NCBI GenBank assembly: GCA_905234785.1
Contig: CAJOIP010000006.1
Span: forward strand, 1 to 54,718
DNA length: 54,718 nucleotides
Origin: an uncultured Eggerthellaceae bacterium
GTDB lineage: Bacteria > Actinomycetota > Coriobacteriia > Coriobacteriales > Eggerthellaceae
Direction: 5' to 3'
Of this stretch, positions 1-8,487 are shown piece after piece. The translations under genes were made by a program, and so were the position numbers. Each line of letters begins with the position of its first letter. Position 1 is the stretch's first letter. The notes beneath the pieces are model-generated. The model saw only the letters and a list, made by a program, of their open reading frames with translations, had not been told where the DNA came from and ran no database searches.

Positions 1-1
1 G

Positions 2-292
2 CCCGACCACATAGAGGCGCACTTCCTCGTCTGCTACATAGCGCTGACGATCCTGAGGCTGCTGCAGTTGGCCACGGGCCTGCCCTGCGGCCGGATACGC
101 GAGGAGATCGCGGCCATGAACGGCGTGAACGTGGACGCGAACTGGTGGGTGTTCGGCCACCGCACCGACGAGTCCGACCTGATCGCCGATGCCGTCGGGC
201 TGGAGGAGCTGAAGCTCAAGAACCTCACCACCGGCAAGGCCAGGGAGGTCCTGGCCAAGGCCGCCAAGTGGAAAATACCACATGCAAAATAA
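2..292 (+). CDS. IS transposase, C-terminal fragment (IS1634/IS4-like DDE)
   Basis: The reading frame is open from the left window edge and stops at 290-292, giving the last 96 residues of a protein that begins outside the window. Its first visible residues, DHIEAHFLVCYIALTILRLL, match the conserved segment near the C-terminus of IS1634/IS4-type DDE transposases, where the third catalytic acidic residue lies and is followed by a hydrophobic helix. An internal ATG at 68 is not taken as a start because the similarity extends upstream of it. Whether the full element is intact cannot be judged. The 190 bp after the stop hold no gene and probably include the right end of the IS, but no terminal repeat can be confirmed without the left end. 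Confidence 0.75.
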   Translation, partial: PDHIEAHFLVCYIALTILRLLQLATGLPCGRIREEIAAMNGVNVDANWWVFGHRTDESDLIADAVGLEELKLKNLTTGKAREVLAKAAKWKIPHAK

Positions 293-485
293 TCATCAGA
301 ATCGATGCATGTCTGCAGGTCAGATGCCGTTTCTTCTAAAAACTGCTGCGGAAGTCAGGCCTCTTCGCATAGAAAACCACCATGAAATCTAGTGCACTGC
401 CGATGACTAGGGAAGGTTCACATGTGTGCCGTCTTTGCGTTTGCGCAGTTCAGAGAGGTGTGCGCTCTGTATCGATTGGGGGCCG

Positions 486-1916
486 CTACGCAAGAGGGGC
501 GGTCTGCCCGGAGGCTTCAGCAGGCGGCACCTCGCCGCTTGCGCGCATGACCAGGCCTGCGCGATTGGCGGCGCCCGTCTTCTCGTAGATGCTGGAGACG
601 TGCCGCTGTAGCTGGCGCCGCGAGATGTGCAGGCTGTCGGCGATTTGCTGGTTCGTGCCCTCGGTGAGCACGAGGGCCTCGAGCGCTTCTTGCTCGCGGT
701 CGGTCAGGCCGCATTCGGCCGCCAGCATGCGCACGCGCTCTTCAAGCGTCGGGGCGGGCTCCTCGGATGCCGTAGGCGCTTCGGCCAGGTTGAAGTCCCC
801 GTCCAGCGCCATCATGACGATGACCAGGGCGACCCCGGCGATGTCCAGGCCCACCACCACCGGCATCGGCAGCGCGGAGAGGTTGATCGCCCCGGCCGCC
901 AGCACCATGGCGCTGTCGAGCATCCGTCCGAAGGGGGCCCAGAGCGCCGGGTTGCGCGTGCCCGGGGCCAGCCGCCAGAAGGTGAGCAGATAGTAGGAGG
1001 TGAAGGCGGCGATGGCCAGGTAGAACAGGCACATGTTCAGCCAATACGCACCCTGCTCGCCGATGAGGACGACGTTCAGCAGCGCAATCAGCATGATGCA
1101 CAACGAGGTGATCGGCACGTACCTTCCGCCCTTCCTGTCGCCGATTGCGGCGAACAGCAGGTACCCGGGGACGAGCATCAGGCGCGGCCAGCTGTACACC
1201 GTGTAGGAGGCGTAGTCCGATTGGATCATCAGATGGTGGATGTGCTCGTTGTAGAAGCAGGTGAACAGGATGAAGGCGGCCGCGGTCACGACGGCGAACA
1301 CGATCCGCCGCGGCAGCGTGGGTGGCACGTCCCCACTTCCTTCCGCGCCGGTTTCCGGGGCCATGTGCGGCAAGACGAACAGCAGAAGGCCGGTCGCCGC
1401 CAGCATGAAGACCGGAAGGGCCGGCGTCGGGCCCCACTGGATCTGGAGCAGGTACTGCAAGACGACGGCAACCGAGCTGCCAATTCCCATGCAGCGCGCC
1501 ACGCGCACGCCTTCAACGGTCGCCATGCTCATGCGCAGGTGCGCCGCGCCGCCGATTCCCCCGACGCAGAGCGCCGCCGCCATGGAGGCGACCACGCAAG
1601 CGAGGGAGGCGGGGCCGACCAACAGCATGACCGCCACGCAGACGACGAACACGCCGAAGGCGCCGTATGCGACTGCGTTTCGTGCGCGCTTTCCCGAGGC
1701 GAGGCGGTCGAACAGGGCGTGCAGGAGGAACCCGCCGATGACGAACGCCTGCAGGGCGTAGTAGACCAAGGTGCGCTGCTCCGTGTCGAGATAGCCCTCC
1801 CCGGCGTGGTTCGCCAGCCCGAGCACGGTGAACTGCAGGAAGACGAAGGCTCCGAACAGGCCTATGAAAGACAGCTCGCGCTTCGCTTTATCGGATAAGG
1901 CAAACATGGCATCCAT
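486..1916 (-). CDS. LuxR-family regulator with multi-pass membrane N-terminus
   Basis: A 476-residue protein. Residues about 15-370 are a run of hydrophobic segments (about 10-12 predicted membrane helices), then a short acidic linker. A LuxR-type helix-turn-helix follows at about 402-460 (LTDREQEALEALVL, then NQQIADSLHISRRQLQRHV). This arrangement, a membrane sensor fused to a GerE-like DNA-binding domain, is greatly expanded in Eggerthellaceae, where such genes usually sit beside the respiratory or oxidoreductase genes they are thought to control. The ligand is unknown. The neighbour upstream on the same strand is a TetR regulator, with a 23-bp inverted repeat between them, so the two are probably separate transcripts. 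A few residues from the start a second in-frame Met is available. Confidence 0.85.
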   Translation of the reverse strand: MDAMFALSDKAKRELSFIGLFGAFVFLQFTVLGLANHAGEGYLDTEQRTLVYYALQAFVIGGFLLHALFDRLASGKRARNAVAYGAFGVFVVCVAVMLLVGPASLACVVASMAAALCVGGIGGAAHLRMSMATVEGVRVARCMGIGSSVAVVLQYLLQIQWGPTPALPVFMLAATGLLLFVLPHMAPETGAEGSGDVPPTLPRRIVFAVVTAAAFILFTCFYNEHIHHLMIQSDYASYTVYSWPRLMLVPGYLLFAAIGDRKGGRYVPITSLCIMLIALLNVVLIGEQGAYWLNMCLFYLAIAAFTSYYLLTFWRLAPGTRNPALWAPFGRMLDSAMVLAAGAINLSALPMPVVVGLDIAGVALVIVMMALDGDFNLAEAPTASEEPAPTLEERVRMLAAECGLTDREQEALEALVLTEGTNQQIADSLHISRRQLQRHVSSIYEKTGAANRAGLVMRASGEVPPAEASGQTAPLA

Positions 1917-1985
1917 AATCCTTCAGGACCCAACTTGGCACAATGAAAATTAATGAATTCCGTTCAAGTTGCTTCGAAATCTGAA

Positions 1986-2051
1986 GTGACCCACTGATCT
2001 TGGACATCTGCGAGCGGAGAGGAGCCGCGATGTCCAAGATCGCTGGGTCAC
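1986..2051. repeat. 23-bp imperfect inverted repeat between two regulators
   Basis: Arm 1986-2008 (GTGACCCA, CT, GATCTTGGACATC) is matched by arm 2029-2051 (GATGTCCAAGATC, GCT, GGGTCAC) across a 20-bp centre. It lies between the end of the TetR gene and the start of the LuxR gene. There is no T-run, so it is not a classic intrinsic terminator. It could be a degenerate terminator, a dispersed palindrome or a protein site. Confidence 0.6.
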
Positions 2052-2101
2052 GTCTGCTCTGGGTCAAAAATGGCGCCCTTCCCGCATCGCGGCACCGCGC
2101 C

Positions 2102-2641
2102 CTAATCTAGCCAGTAGCAGCTCAGGCTTTCGGGCATCATCCCGTACAGCAGGTCGGCGGCCTCGTCGGCGGAAAGCTTGTACTTGCCCTCGATCCACTT
2201 GCGGTACATGTAGCAAATTCCGTAGCAGAACACGTCGAGCTGCAGCTCCTCCTGCGGCGTGAGGCCTTCGCCCCCTCGGTTCTCGCGCGTGATCCGCACG
2301 ACAGCTTGGCGCGAGTAGGTGAAGATGAACGCCTCGAACGAGTTCACGCCGCTCGACCCGAATGTGCCCTTGATGTCGCGCAGCTTCGTGGCGCCCGCCT
2401 GGTAGAGGCGGTAATAGAGGTCGCGGTACGATGCGCAGTCGTCCAGGCTCATGAACTCGTCGAGCAGCTCTTTGTAGTTGCTGTTCATGACGTCGTACTT
2501 ATCGCGGAAGTAACGGTAGAACGTGGCCTTGCTCACGTCGGCTTCCGAGATTATGTCGGCGACGGTGATGTCGTCGAAACGCTTGTATGAAATGAGACGA
2601 TTGAACGCATCGACAATCGCCTTCTGCGTGCGCTTTATCAT
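2102..2641 (-). CDS. TetR/AcrR-family transcriptional regulator
   Basis: A 179-residue protein with a TetR N-terminal DNA-binding domain: TVADIISEADVSKATFYRYF at about residues 26-45 is the diagnostic HTH with the YRYF recognition helix. The helical C-terminal part resembles the TetR_C domain of DhaS-like regulators. The gene is divergent from the 2791-5157 pair, and a perfect 7-bp inverted repeat sits in the shared intergenic region. The simplest reading is a local repressor of that pair and of itself. The effector is unknown; co-location with a START-like protein and a flavin oxidoreductase suggests a hydrophobic small molecule, which is inference only. Confidence 0.85.
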   Translation of the reverse strand: MIKRTQKAIVDAFNRLISYKRFDDITVADIISEADVSKATFYRYFRDKYDVMNSNYKELLDEFMSLDDCASYRDLYYRLYQAGATKLRDIKGTFGSSGVNSFEAFIFTYSRQAVVRITRENRGGEGLTPQEELQLDVFCYGICYMYRKWIEGKYKLSADEAADLLYGMMPESLSCYWLD

Positions 2642-2682
2642 GTTTCACCTCTTATGACGTAAAAAGACCATTTCCATATTAT

Positions 2683-2697
2683 GTCTCATTATGAGAC
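2683..2697. promoter_or_regulatory. candidate TetR operator palindrome
   Basis: GTCTCAT-T-ATGAGAC is a perfect 7-bp inverted repeat, 42 bp upstream of the TetR start and about 94 bp upstream of the divergent gene. Its position and symmetry fit a TetR dimer site controlling both directions. Binding by this regulator is inferred from location only. Confidence 0.55.
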
Positions 2698-2790
2698 TAA
2701 TGAATCAGATGGATTCGTGACAAGCCCGACCCACTATGCGAATGTTTAACCGCTGGAAAACGACATTCGATCCCGTGCAAAGGAGGACTT

Positions 2791-3855
2791 GTGAGCGCAT
2801 ACGACGTGAAGGTGGACGGCTACCGCTACACCCGCCTGCAGGAGGCGGGGTTCATCCTGCTGGGCTTTTGCCTTGGCATCCCCGGCATCCTGATCGACTG
2901 GGCTATCGCCCGCAAGAAGAAGATGATGGAATGCTCGGCCGAGGGCATCTGGCTGGGTATCATCGGCTGGGCATTCGGTTATTTCTGCTGGTACATTCTG
3001 ACGGCGACGGGCGTATGGGCCGAAGGCGCGAGCGTGTGGTGCATCCTGGGCCTGTCGTTCGGCGGCGCCCTGCTCGGCCAAGCGGGCATCACGCTCGGCG
3101 ACCCGTACGGCGCGCCCGGCAACCTGAGCACGCTCTGGTTCGTGGGCTCGATCCTGTTCATCATCTTGGCCGACATGTGGGTGTACGGCATGCGCTACAA
3201 GATGACGCCGGAAGAGAAGGCCACGCCGCTCATGGGCGACGACTGGATCAAGCCCGGCGAGAAGCACCTGCGCTACGACTCGGGCGTGACCATCGACGCG
3301 CCGGCGGAGAAGGTCTGGGCTTACGTGCAGCAGTCCGGCCAGTCGAAGGCCGGCTGGTACAGCTTCGATTGGCTCGAGCGCCTCTGCACGTTCGACATCC
3401 ACAACCACTACGACATCCACCCCGAGTGGCAGAACCTGCAAGCCGGCGAGTACCAGTGGTTCCACCAGGCGCCGCTTTCCATCGGCGAATGGGTGACGGA
3501 AGTCTCGCACGAGGAGCCTTACGGCTGGGCCGCGCATTCCGACACCGCCACTGACCCGAGCTATAAGAACCCGGGCCCCAACGGCGAGGCCGCGATGAAG
3601 CTGTGGTTCCGCCGCTTCTGCTGGACGTGGAACTGGGAGATCCGCACGGTCGAACCCACGGCCGACGCTCCCGAGCGCTGTCGCCTGCGTTGGCGCTGCG
3701 ACTGTGTGACCGACCCCGATTCCCGCACGCCGTGGGCCAAGTACTTCAACGTGTTCATCCTAGGCACCGCGAGCATCGTCATGGGCCGTCGCTACATGGA
3801 CGTCATGAAGAAGCTCGCCGAGGGCCGCATGACCTACCCCGATTCCAAGAAGTAA
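2791..3855 (+). CDS. membrane protein with START-like (SRPBCC) domain
   Basis: A 354-residue protein starting at GTG 2791, chosen because AAAGGAGG lies 7 bp upstream. Residues about 17-135 hold four hydrophobic segments (for example FILLGFCLGIPGILIDWAI and IWLGIIGWAFGYFCWYIL). After about residue 165 the sequence YDSGVTIDAPAEKVWAYVQQ is typical of the first strand and helix of the SRPBCC/START fold, which forms a hydrophobic ligand pocket. The chain ends in a soluble charged tail. The flavin oxidoreductase gene follows after 66 bp on the same strand with its own ribosome-binding site, so the two are probably co-transcribed. The ligand and reaction are not recognisable. The DNA-facing repressor of the pair is likely the divergent TetR. 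Confidence 0.75.
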   Translation: MSAYDVKVDGYRYTRLQEAGFILLGFCLGIPGILIDWAIARKKKMMECSAEGIWLGIIGWAFGYFCWYILTATGVWAEGASVWCILGLSFGGALLGQAGITLGDPYGAPGNLSTLWFVGSILFIILADMWVYGMRYKMTPEEKATPLMGDDWIKPGEKHLRYDSGVTIDAPAEKVWAYVQQSGQSKAGWYSFDWLERLCTFDIHNHYDIHPEWQNLQAGEYQWFHQAPLSIGEWVTEVSHEEPYGWAAHSDTATDPSYKNPGPNGEAAMKLWFRRFCWTWNWEIRTVEPTADAPERCRLRWRCDCVTDPDSRTPWAKYFNVFILGTASIVMGRRYMDVMKKLAEGRMTYPDSKK

Positions 3856-3921
3856 GAAACGCGTGAGGCAGGGGGCGGCCACGCGCCGCCTCACCCACCA
3901 CCAGACGAAAGGAAGCCAACC

Positions 3922-5157
3922 ATGGCAACGTTCGATCACGAGACCATCATCGTCGGCGCGGGCGCGGCGGGCATGAACTGCGCGCTCGACCTGAAGGCGG
4001 CCGGCCACGACTACCTGCTCATCGCCGACTACATGGGCGGGCGCATCTACAACAACACCGAGCGGCATATGAACTACGGCGCCGTGTTCTACTTCGGCAG
4101 CTACCGCACGATGCTCTCCAAGGAGCGCGGTATCCTGAAGCCGACGGTCGACGTGGTGCCGTCGCTTTCGGCCGCCGCCTGCAACCGCGGCGACAAGCAG
4201 TGGGGCGCCGTGTCGGGCAAGACGGCCGGCCACTTCTCGTTCCTCATCCGCTACATGCGCTACATGCGCAACGAGTTCCTGCCGAACTACGAGCGCTTCA
4301 AGAAGGACTGCGAGGTCATGGAGGTCTCGCGCGCGCTCGCCAACAACCGTTTCATCGACCAGCTGTTCCACGAGACCGCCGACGAGTGGATGGACCGCAT
4401 CAACGTGCGCCCCATCTGCGAGGACCTCGTCAGCATGTTCGCGCATGCCTGTACGGGCACCCCGCCCGAGAAGCTGACGGCGCTCGATTACCTGAACACC
4501 GTGCAGCCGCTCACCATGGAGCTTCCCAGCATGAAGCTCGTCATGGAGCTGAAGCGCTTCGATTTCGACGCCGACGGCATGACCCAGCGCCTGTCCGAGG
4601 GCTCGGGCAACGTGCTGCTCGACAACCTGGTCGTGAAGGTCGAGCGTGAGGGCGAAGGCTGGAAGGTGACCACCGACAAGGGCGTTGTGAAGACGGCGAA
4701 GAACCTGGTCATGGCCACGCCGGTGGACGTGACAGCCGATCTTCTGGCCCCGGTCGAGGGCGTGCCCGACATCTTCGTGCGCAAGCATTGCGTGCTCTAC
4801 GCCTACCTGCTCGACGACGCGGTCATCAAGCCGCACTACGCCAAGCACACCGTGCACATCTTCGACGAGCAGACGCCGATCATCTTCATCGCCAAGCGTG
4901 GCGAGAGGGAATACGAGATCTTCACCGAGGTCGACTTCGAGAAGGACGGCCGCCTCGACGAGTATTTCGACCAGTACACCATCCACAGCTCGAAGGCGTG
5001 GCCGAAGGCCATGTTTACCGGCCCGACCGAGGGCACGCCGCAGAACGTGGCTCCGGGTCTGATCCTGGCCGGCGACGCGAACGGCCTCGGCATGGAGCCC
5101 GCCGCCATCTCGGGTGTCTACGCCGCCAACAAGATCCTCGGCAAGACCATCGACTAG
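3922..5157 (+). CDS. FAD-dependent oxidoreductase (amine oxidase/protoporphyrinogen oxidase-like fold)
   Basis: A 411-residue protein. The N-terminus IIVGAGAAGMNCALDLKAAG (about residues 8-27) is a Rossmann FAD site with GxGxxG, and the C-terminus has LILAGDANGLGMEPAAISG, the second FAD contact with the conserved GD seen in flavin amine oxidases and phytoene or protoporphyrinogen oxidases. There is no signal peptide or membrane anchor. AAAGGAAG precedes the ATG. It pairs with the upstream START-like membrane protein, which could present a lipophilic substrate to it (inference). The substrate cannot be named from sequence. Confidence 0.8.
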   Translation: MATFDHETIIVGAGAAGMNCALDLKAAGHDYLLIADYMGGRIYNNTERHMNYGAVFYFGSYRTMLSKERGILKPTVDVVPSLSAAACNRGDKQWGAVSGKTAGHFSFLIRYMRYMRNEFLPNYERFKKDCEVMEVSRALANNRFIDQLFHETADEWMDRINVRPICEDLVSMFAHACTGTPPEKLTALDYLNTVQPLTMELPSMKLVMELKRFDFDADGMTQRLSEGSGNVLLDNLVVKVEREGEGWKVTTDKGVVKTAKNLVMATPVDVTADLLAPVEGVPDIFVRKHCVLYAYLLDDAVIKPHYAKHTVHIFDEQTPIIFIAKRGEREYEIFTEVDFEKDGRLDEYFDQYTIHSSKAWPKAMFTGPTEGTPQNVAPGLILAGDANGLGMEPAAISGVYAANKILGKTID

Positions 5158-5457
5158 GCGGTTGGAAAGCGCCATCTGGTTCGCCTTCTGACTCATGGGT
5201 GACTCGATGGGGCGAAGCGGGCCTAGGGCCATTTGTTCGCGGCAGGTGCAAAACCCGCAATCTCGCGCATGCGCTGTTCCAGATTGCGGGTTTTGCACCC
5301 CGATTTGTCGCAAATTGCGGGTTGTGCACCCGAAATCGGCTGTTTCCAGGTGCAAAACCCCGAATCTCGTGCACGGGATGTTCCAGATTGCGGGTTTTGC
5401 ACCCGGCTTGGCATAAACTTCGCGTTTTGTATCTATTCCAACGCGCGCATCGCATGC
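5158..5457. repeat. intergenic palindromic repeat cluster (GGTGCAAAACCCGCAATCT family)
   Basis: There is no gene here. The 19-bp unit GGTGCAAAACCCGCAATCT at 5245-5263 faces its exact complement at 5281-5299. A variant complement lies at 5312-5330, and a second pair lies at 5349-5367 (one-base variant) and 5385-5403. Two hairpins plus one solitary arm are therefore packed into 160 bp. The arrangement looks like a REP-type dispersed palindrome cluster between two convergent genes, and it may also end transcription from both sides. Confidence 0.8.
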
Positions 5458-5553
5458 AACTCAAACGCGCAGCTGGCAGTTAGCGGAAGTTTAAGCGCGC
5501 AGTTACCGGTTAGCGGAAACTCAAACGCGCAGTTACCGGTTGGAAGTTAGCGG
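5458..5553. repeat. three tandem copies of a ~30-bp unit
   Basis: The core CGCGCAG followed by TTACCGGTTAGCGGA or close variants recurs at a 30-bp period starting at about 5458, 5488 and 5518. The last copy is extended by a few bases and runs into the 3' end of the surface-protein gene (stop at 5547). No coding function is seen. Confidence 0.7.
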
Positions 5554-6878
5554 ACGTGCCTGCCGTTGCGAGATGCGCGCGCCGTTTGCAGCTTAGCGCC
5601 GCTTATCGCCAGCATGATGATGGAAAGCAACAGCGCTGCCGCAATGGGAAGCGTGGCGCCAGGGAGGGAATCGCCTGTCTGCGGCACCGTCGTCGCAGTC
5701 GTGTCCTTGCCGGCTTCCTTGGCGTCTGCTCCGGCCTTTTCAGCGTTTGTGCCCTTGGTGCTGGTCGACGCCGACGTGCTGCCGGAACTGCCCGTGCCGC
5801 CACTGCCGCTACTGCCGCCTTTGTTGCCCGAGTCGTCTGCGGCCTTCTTCGATGCGTCGATGAGCTGCACCACCGCAGTAAGGTCCACGCCGCCGCCCCT
5901 CGGAACGATGATGGAGTAATTGCCGTTCGCGTCCGCCGTCAGCAGGATGCCGCTGCTGTAAGCCTCGACGATTTCGTAACCGTCCTGAACGGCCAGGTAA
6001 ACCCTGTCTCCCTCTTTGGCCGAGGTAATGGCTTCGCCGTTTCCGTTCGTGGCGCGCAGCCGCGAGGACGTTGCGGTGAGGTCGTCGTCAGCCGCCGCGG
6101 TCGTCAGGACAATGAGCTGCTCGCCTGTTTTGGCTGCCGCATCTTTTTCCGACACCTTGACGATGTAGTTAATGGATTTGGCGAACCGCTCGACGTCCGC
6201 GTTAGAAACGCCGGCCCCGCCGATCATCGAGTCCTCGTCCTTGCCGGTGATTCTCCAAACAGTCACTTCCTTGGCCACGACGTTGCCGTTGCCAAGCTCG
6301 ATGCCGTACTGCCCGCCCGAAATCGTGCCGCTGACGCTCACTTCGATGTTGTCGCCGCTCAGGTACAGGCCCGATTTGCTTTTGGACGTGATGTCGCCTT
6401 CGACTGCCAGCTTCACGGCGCCGTTGTCGCTCGTGAGGATCTTCGCGCCATGGTCGTCTGATGCTATGTCCCCATTAACGGTGATGGTGGCGCTGCTGTC
6501 CTTGAGCGCGCAAGCGTCGATTCCGATGCCATCGCTTTGCACGGTTCCCGTGGCAACTGATGCGGTTCCTTTGGAGTCGCCATCCGAAGGAGACGCGCCT
6601 GCTTGGACGTTGACGCCCGTGCTGCGCGCGGTGACGTTGCCGACTTGCACTTCGGCCTTTTGCCCGTCTTTGGCGATGACCTGCAACCCCCCGCCCGTTT
6701 CACCGCTCAGGTCGCCGTAGGATTTGTCGAGCGCGTCAGCATCGCCCGATGCCACGACGCTTCGGGAGTAGTCATCGTCGGCCAGTGCCGCAGAGGGAAC
6801 CAGCATGACGGAAAGGGCGAGCGCCATGCATGCCGCCATTGCCTTCTTGCCGAAGCCCTTCGACTTATGTGCGCTCAT
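5547..6878 (-). CDS. secreted, sortase-anchored surface protein
   Basis: A 443-residue protein when started at ATG 6878, chosen over an upstream ATG because GGAG sits 6 bp before it and the signal peptide then begins correctly (MSAHKSKGFGKK, a hydrophobic stretch, then cleavage near PSAALA-DD). Residues about 60-250 are rich in G, S, T, D and short beta-like repeats (for example GDITSKSKSGLYLSGDNIEV), suggesting a right-handed beta-helix. A Ser/Gly/Thr-rich stalk leads to VPQTGD at about 398-403, a hydrophobic segment and a basic tail. This is a sortase signal with V in place of the usual L. It is predicted to be covalently attached to the cell wall. Function is unknown; adhesion or glycan contact is plausible. 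Confidence 0.75.
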   Translation of the reverse strand: MSAHKSKGFGKKAMAACMALALSVMLVPSAALADDDYSRSVVASGDADALDKSYGDLSGETGGGLQVIAKDGQKAEVQVGNVTARSTGVNVQAGASPSDGDSKGTASVATGTVQSDGIGIDACALKDSSATITVNGDIASDDHGAKILTSDNGAVKLAVEGDITSKSKSGLYLSGDNIEVSVSGTISGGQYGIELGNGNVVAKEVTVWRITGKDEDSMIGGAGVSNADVERFAKSINYIVKVSEKDAAAKTGEQLIVLTTAAADDDLTATSSRLRATNGNGEAITSAKEGDRVYLAVQDGYEIVEAYSSGILLTADANGNYSIIVPRGGGVDLTAVVQLIDASKKAADDSGNKGGSSGSGGTGSSGSTSASTSTKGTNAEKAGADAKEAGKDTTATTVPQTGDSLPGATLPIAAALLLSIIMLAISGAKLQTARASRNGRHVR

Positions 6879-6976
6879 GAACGCTCCGCTTCTCTCGAGC
6901 CGCGTTATACGGGAACCGTCCAACCCATCATACTACCAAGAAGCTCTCCGCAGACGTGCGGAAGCGGCCGGGAAGC

Positions 6977-8344
6977 CTATTCCGACCAGTAATCGAGGGG
7001 CTGGTACTTCTTCACGAGTTCCAGACGGAAGGCCTCGATGGGGGAGCAGTTGCCGATGAGCGTGACCGGCTCGCCGATGGCGGCGATGTCGCGCACGAGC
7101 GCAGCGTAGTCGGGCTGCACGGTCATGTTCTCGGGTTGCACGCCGGCGCGCAGCAGGCGTTCGCGCATGTCGTCGTGCTTCGGCCCGCCGACGATCACCT
7201 GCGTGTCGGGGCCGCACAGCTGTTCCCAGCGCACGTCTTGGATCCAGTCGGTGGAAAGTCCGTCCATGATCTCGGCGCCGAGCAGGCACACGAGGCGCTT
7301 GGGGGGCTCGCCTTCGGAAAGCAGCATGTTGATGAGCTGGTTGCAACCTGCGGTGTTCTTCATGAGCAGCAGGCGCGTGCGCGTGCCGTCGATGTCGAAG
7401 ATCTCGAACCGGTGCGCCGCGTGCGTGAAGTGCGCGAGCGCGCGGAACGCGTCGTCTTGGCGCATGCCCGTCGCCACGAGCCCCGCCACGGCGGCGACGG
7501 CGTTGTACACGTCGTAGCCCGCGCGGACGTTGGCCTCGACCGTGTGCTCGACGCTGCCGAGCCGCAGCGTCAGCGTGCAGCTCTTCTCGCGGCGCTCGCT
7601 GATGGCGGTGCAGGCGAAATCGGGTTTGTGGTGCATACGTCCGCATTGCGGGCAGCGATAGGCGCCCAGGTGCGCGAACGTGCGATGGTCGAATTCCAGT
7701 TCGGCGCCGCATTCGACGCATTCCACATGCTCGTCGAAGTCGCCGATGCCATCCTCGTACACGGGGCATTCCACGCCGAACCACACGACCTTGTTGGGAA
7801 CGGCTTCGGCAATCGAGGCGGTCACCTGGCAGTCGGCGTCGAGCACGAGCACCGTGTCGGGCGAGCTCTTCGCCGCGGTGATGATGTAGTCGCGCGCGGT
7901 GGTCCAGCTGGTGTAGCGGTCGACCTGATCGCGGTACAAGTTGGTGACGACGAGCACCTGCGGCTTCATGGCGGGCAGGATGGTCTTGGTCGCGCCCTCG
8001 TCGCTTTCGATGACGGCCCAATCGCTTTTGCGCGTGCCGCCGACCGAGCTGTCGAGGCACAGTGTCGTTGCGATGCCCTGCTCGAGGTTGGTCGACGACG
8101 GGTCGTATGCGGCGGTGCCGTACGTGTTGATGACGGCCTGCTGCACGATGTGCGTGGTCGTGGTCTTGCCGTTGGTGCCGGTGATGACGATGGTCTTATG
8201 GCCGCGGGCGAGCTCGGCGATGATGCTCGGGTCGATTTTCATGGCGATCTTGCCGGGCAGCGCGCGGGCGGTGCGGCCGAGCAGGCGCATGCCGCGGTGG
8301 CTGACCTTGCACGCTGCGATGGCGACACTCGATTTCAGGGACAT
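6977..8344 (-). CDS. murT: MurT, lipid II isoglutaminyl synthase ligase subunit
   Basis: A 455-residue Mur-ligase-like protein. The start is ATG 8344, with GAGGAG just upstream; the frame continues further 5' without similarity. The P-loop is VITGTNGKTTT at about 54-64. A zinc-ribbon insertion typical of MurT (CVECGAE, then CPQCGR, at about 215-240) and the C-terminal MurT domain (NTAGCNQLINML and onward) are present. MurT with the glutaminase GatD amidates the alpha-carboxylate of D-Glu in lipid II, a cytoplasmic-membrane cell-wall step. gatD normally lies immediately downstream, but here the next gene is the surface protein and no GatD is found in the window. The gene is divergent from pckA, with a TATACT box on this strand at 8385-8390. 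Confidence 0.9.
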   Translation of the reverse strand: MSLKSSVAIAACKVSHRGMRLLGRTARALPGKIAMKIDPSIIAELARGHKTIVITGTNGKTTTTHIVQQAVINTYGTAAYDPSSTNLEQGIATTLCLDSSVGGTRKSDWAVIESDEGATKTILPAMKPQVLVVTNLYRDQVDRYTSWTTARDYIITAAKSSPDTVLVLDADCQVTASIAEAVPNKVVWFGVECPVYEDGIGDFDEHVECVECGAELEFDHRTFAHLGAYRCPQCGRMHHKPDFACTAISERREKSCTLTLRLGSVEHTVEANVRAGYDVYNAVAAVAGLVATGMRQDDAFRALAHFTHAAHRFEIFDIDGTRTRLLLMKNTAGCNQLINMLLSEGEPPKRLVCLLGAEIMDGLSTDWIQDVRWEQLCGPDTQVIVGGPKHDDMRERLLRAGVQPENMTVQPDYAALVRDIAAIGEPVTLIGNCSPIEAFRLELVKKYQPLDYWSE

Positions 8345-8431
8345 CCGGTTTCTCCTCGGAGTGCTATGCGGTTCGTATGGGAAGAGTATAAACGAGCCAT
8401 ATGCGCACGGCGTGAAGCGCGGATGCTGCCG

Positions 8432-8437
8432 TATACT
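8432..8437 (+). promoter_or_regulatory. -10 element (TATACT) of pckA
   Basis: TATACT lies 50 bp upstream of the pckA start in the 143-bp divergent region. A mirrored TATACT on the minus strand at 8385-8390 is suitably placed for murT. No clear -35 box accompanies either. Confidence 0.45.
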
Positions 8438-8487
8438 GCGTAAGCGCAAAAGAAACGATGACGAAAGCACCCAAGAAGGAGAGCCGC

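Noticed and set aside
293-485. A right-end inverted repeat of the IS element.
   Set aside because: Without the left end it cannot be recognised; no direct target duplication could be paired.
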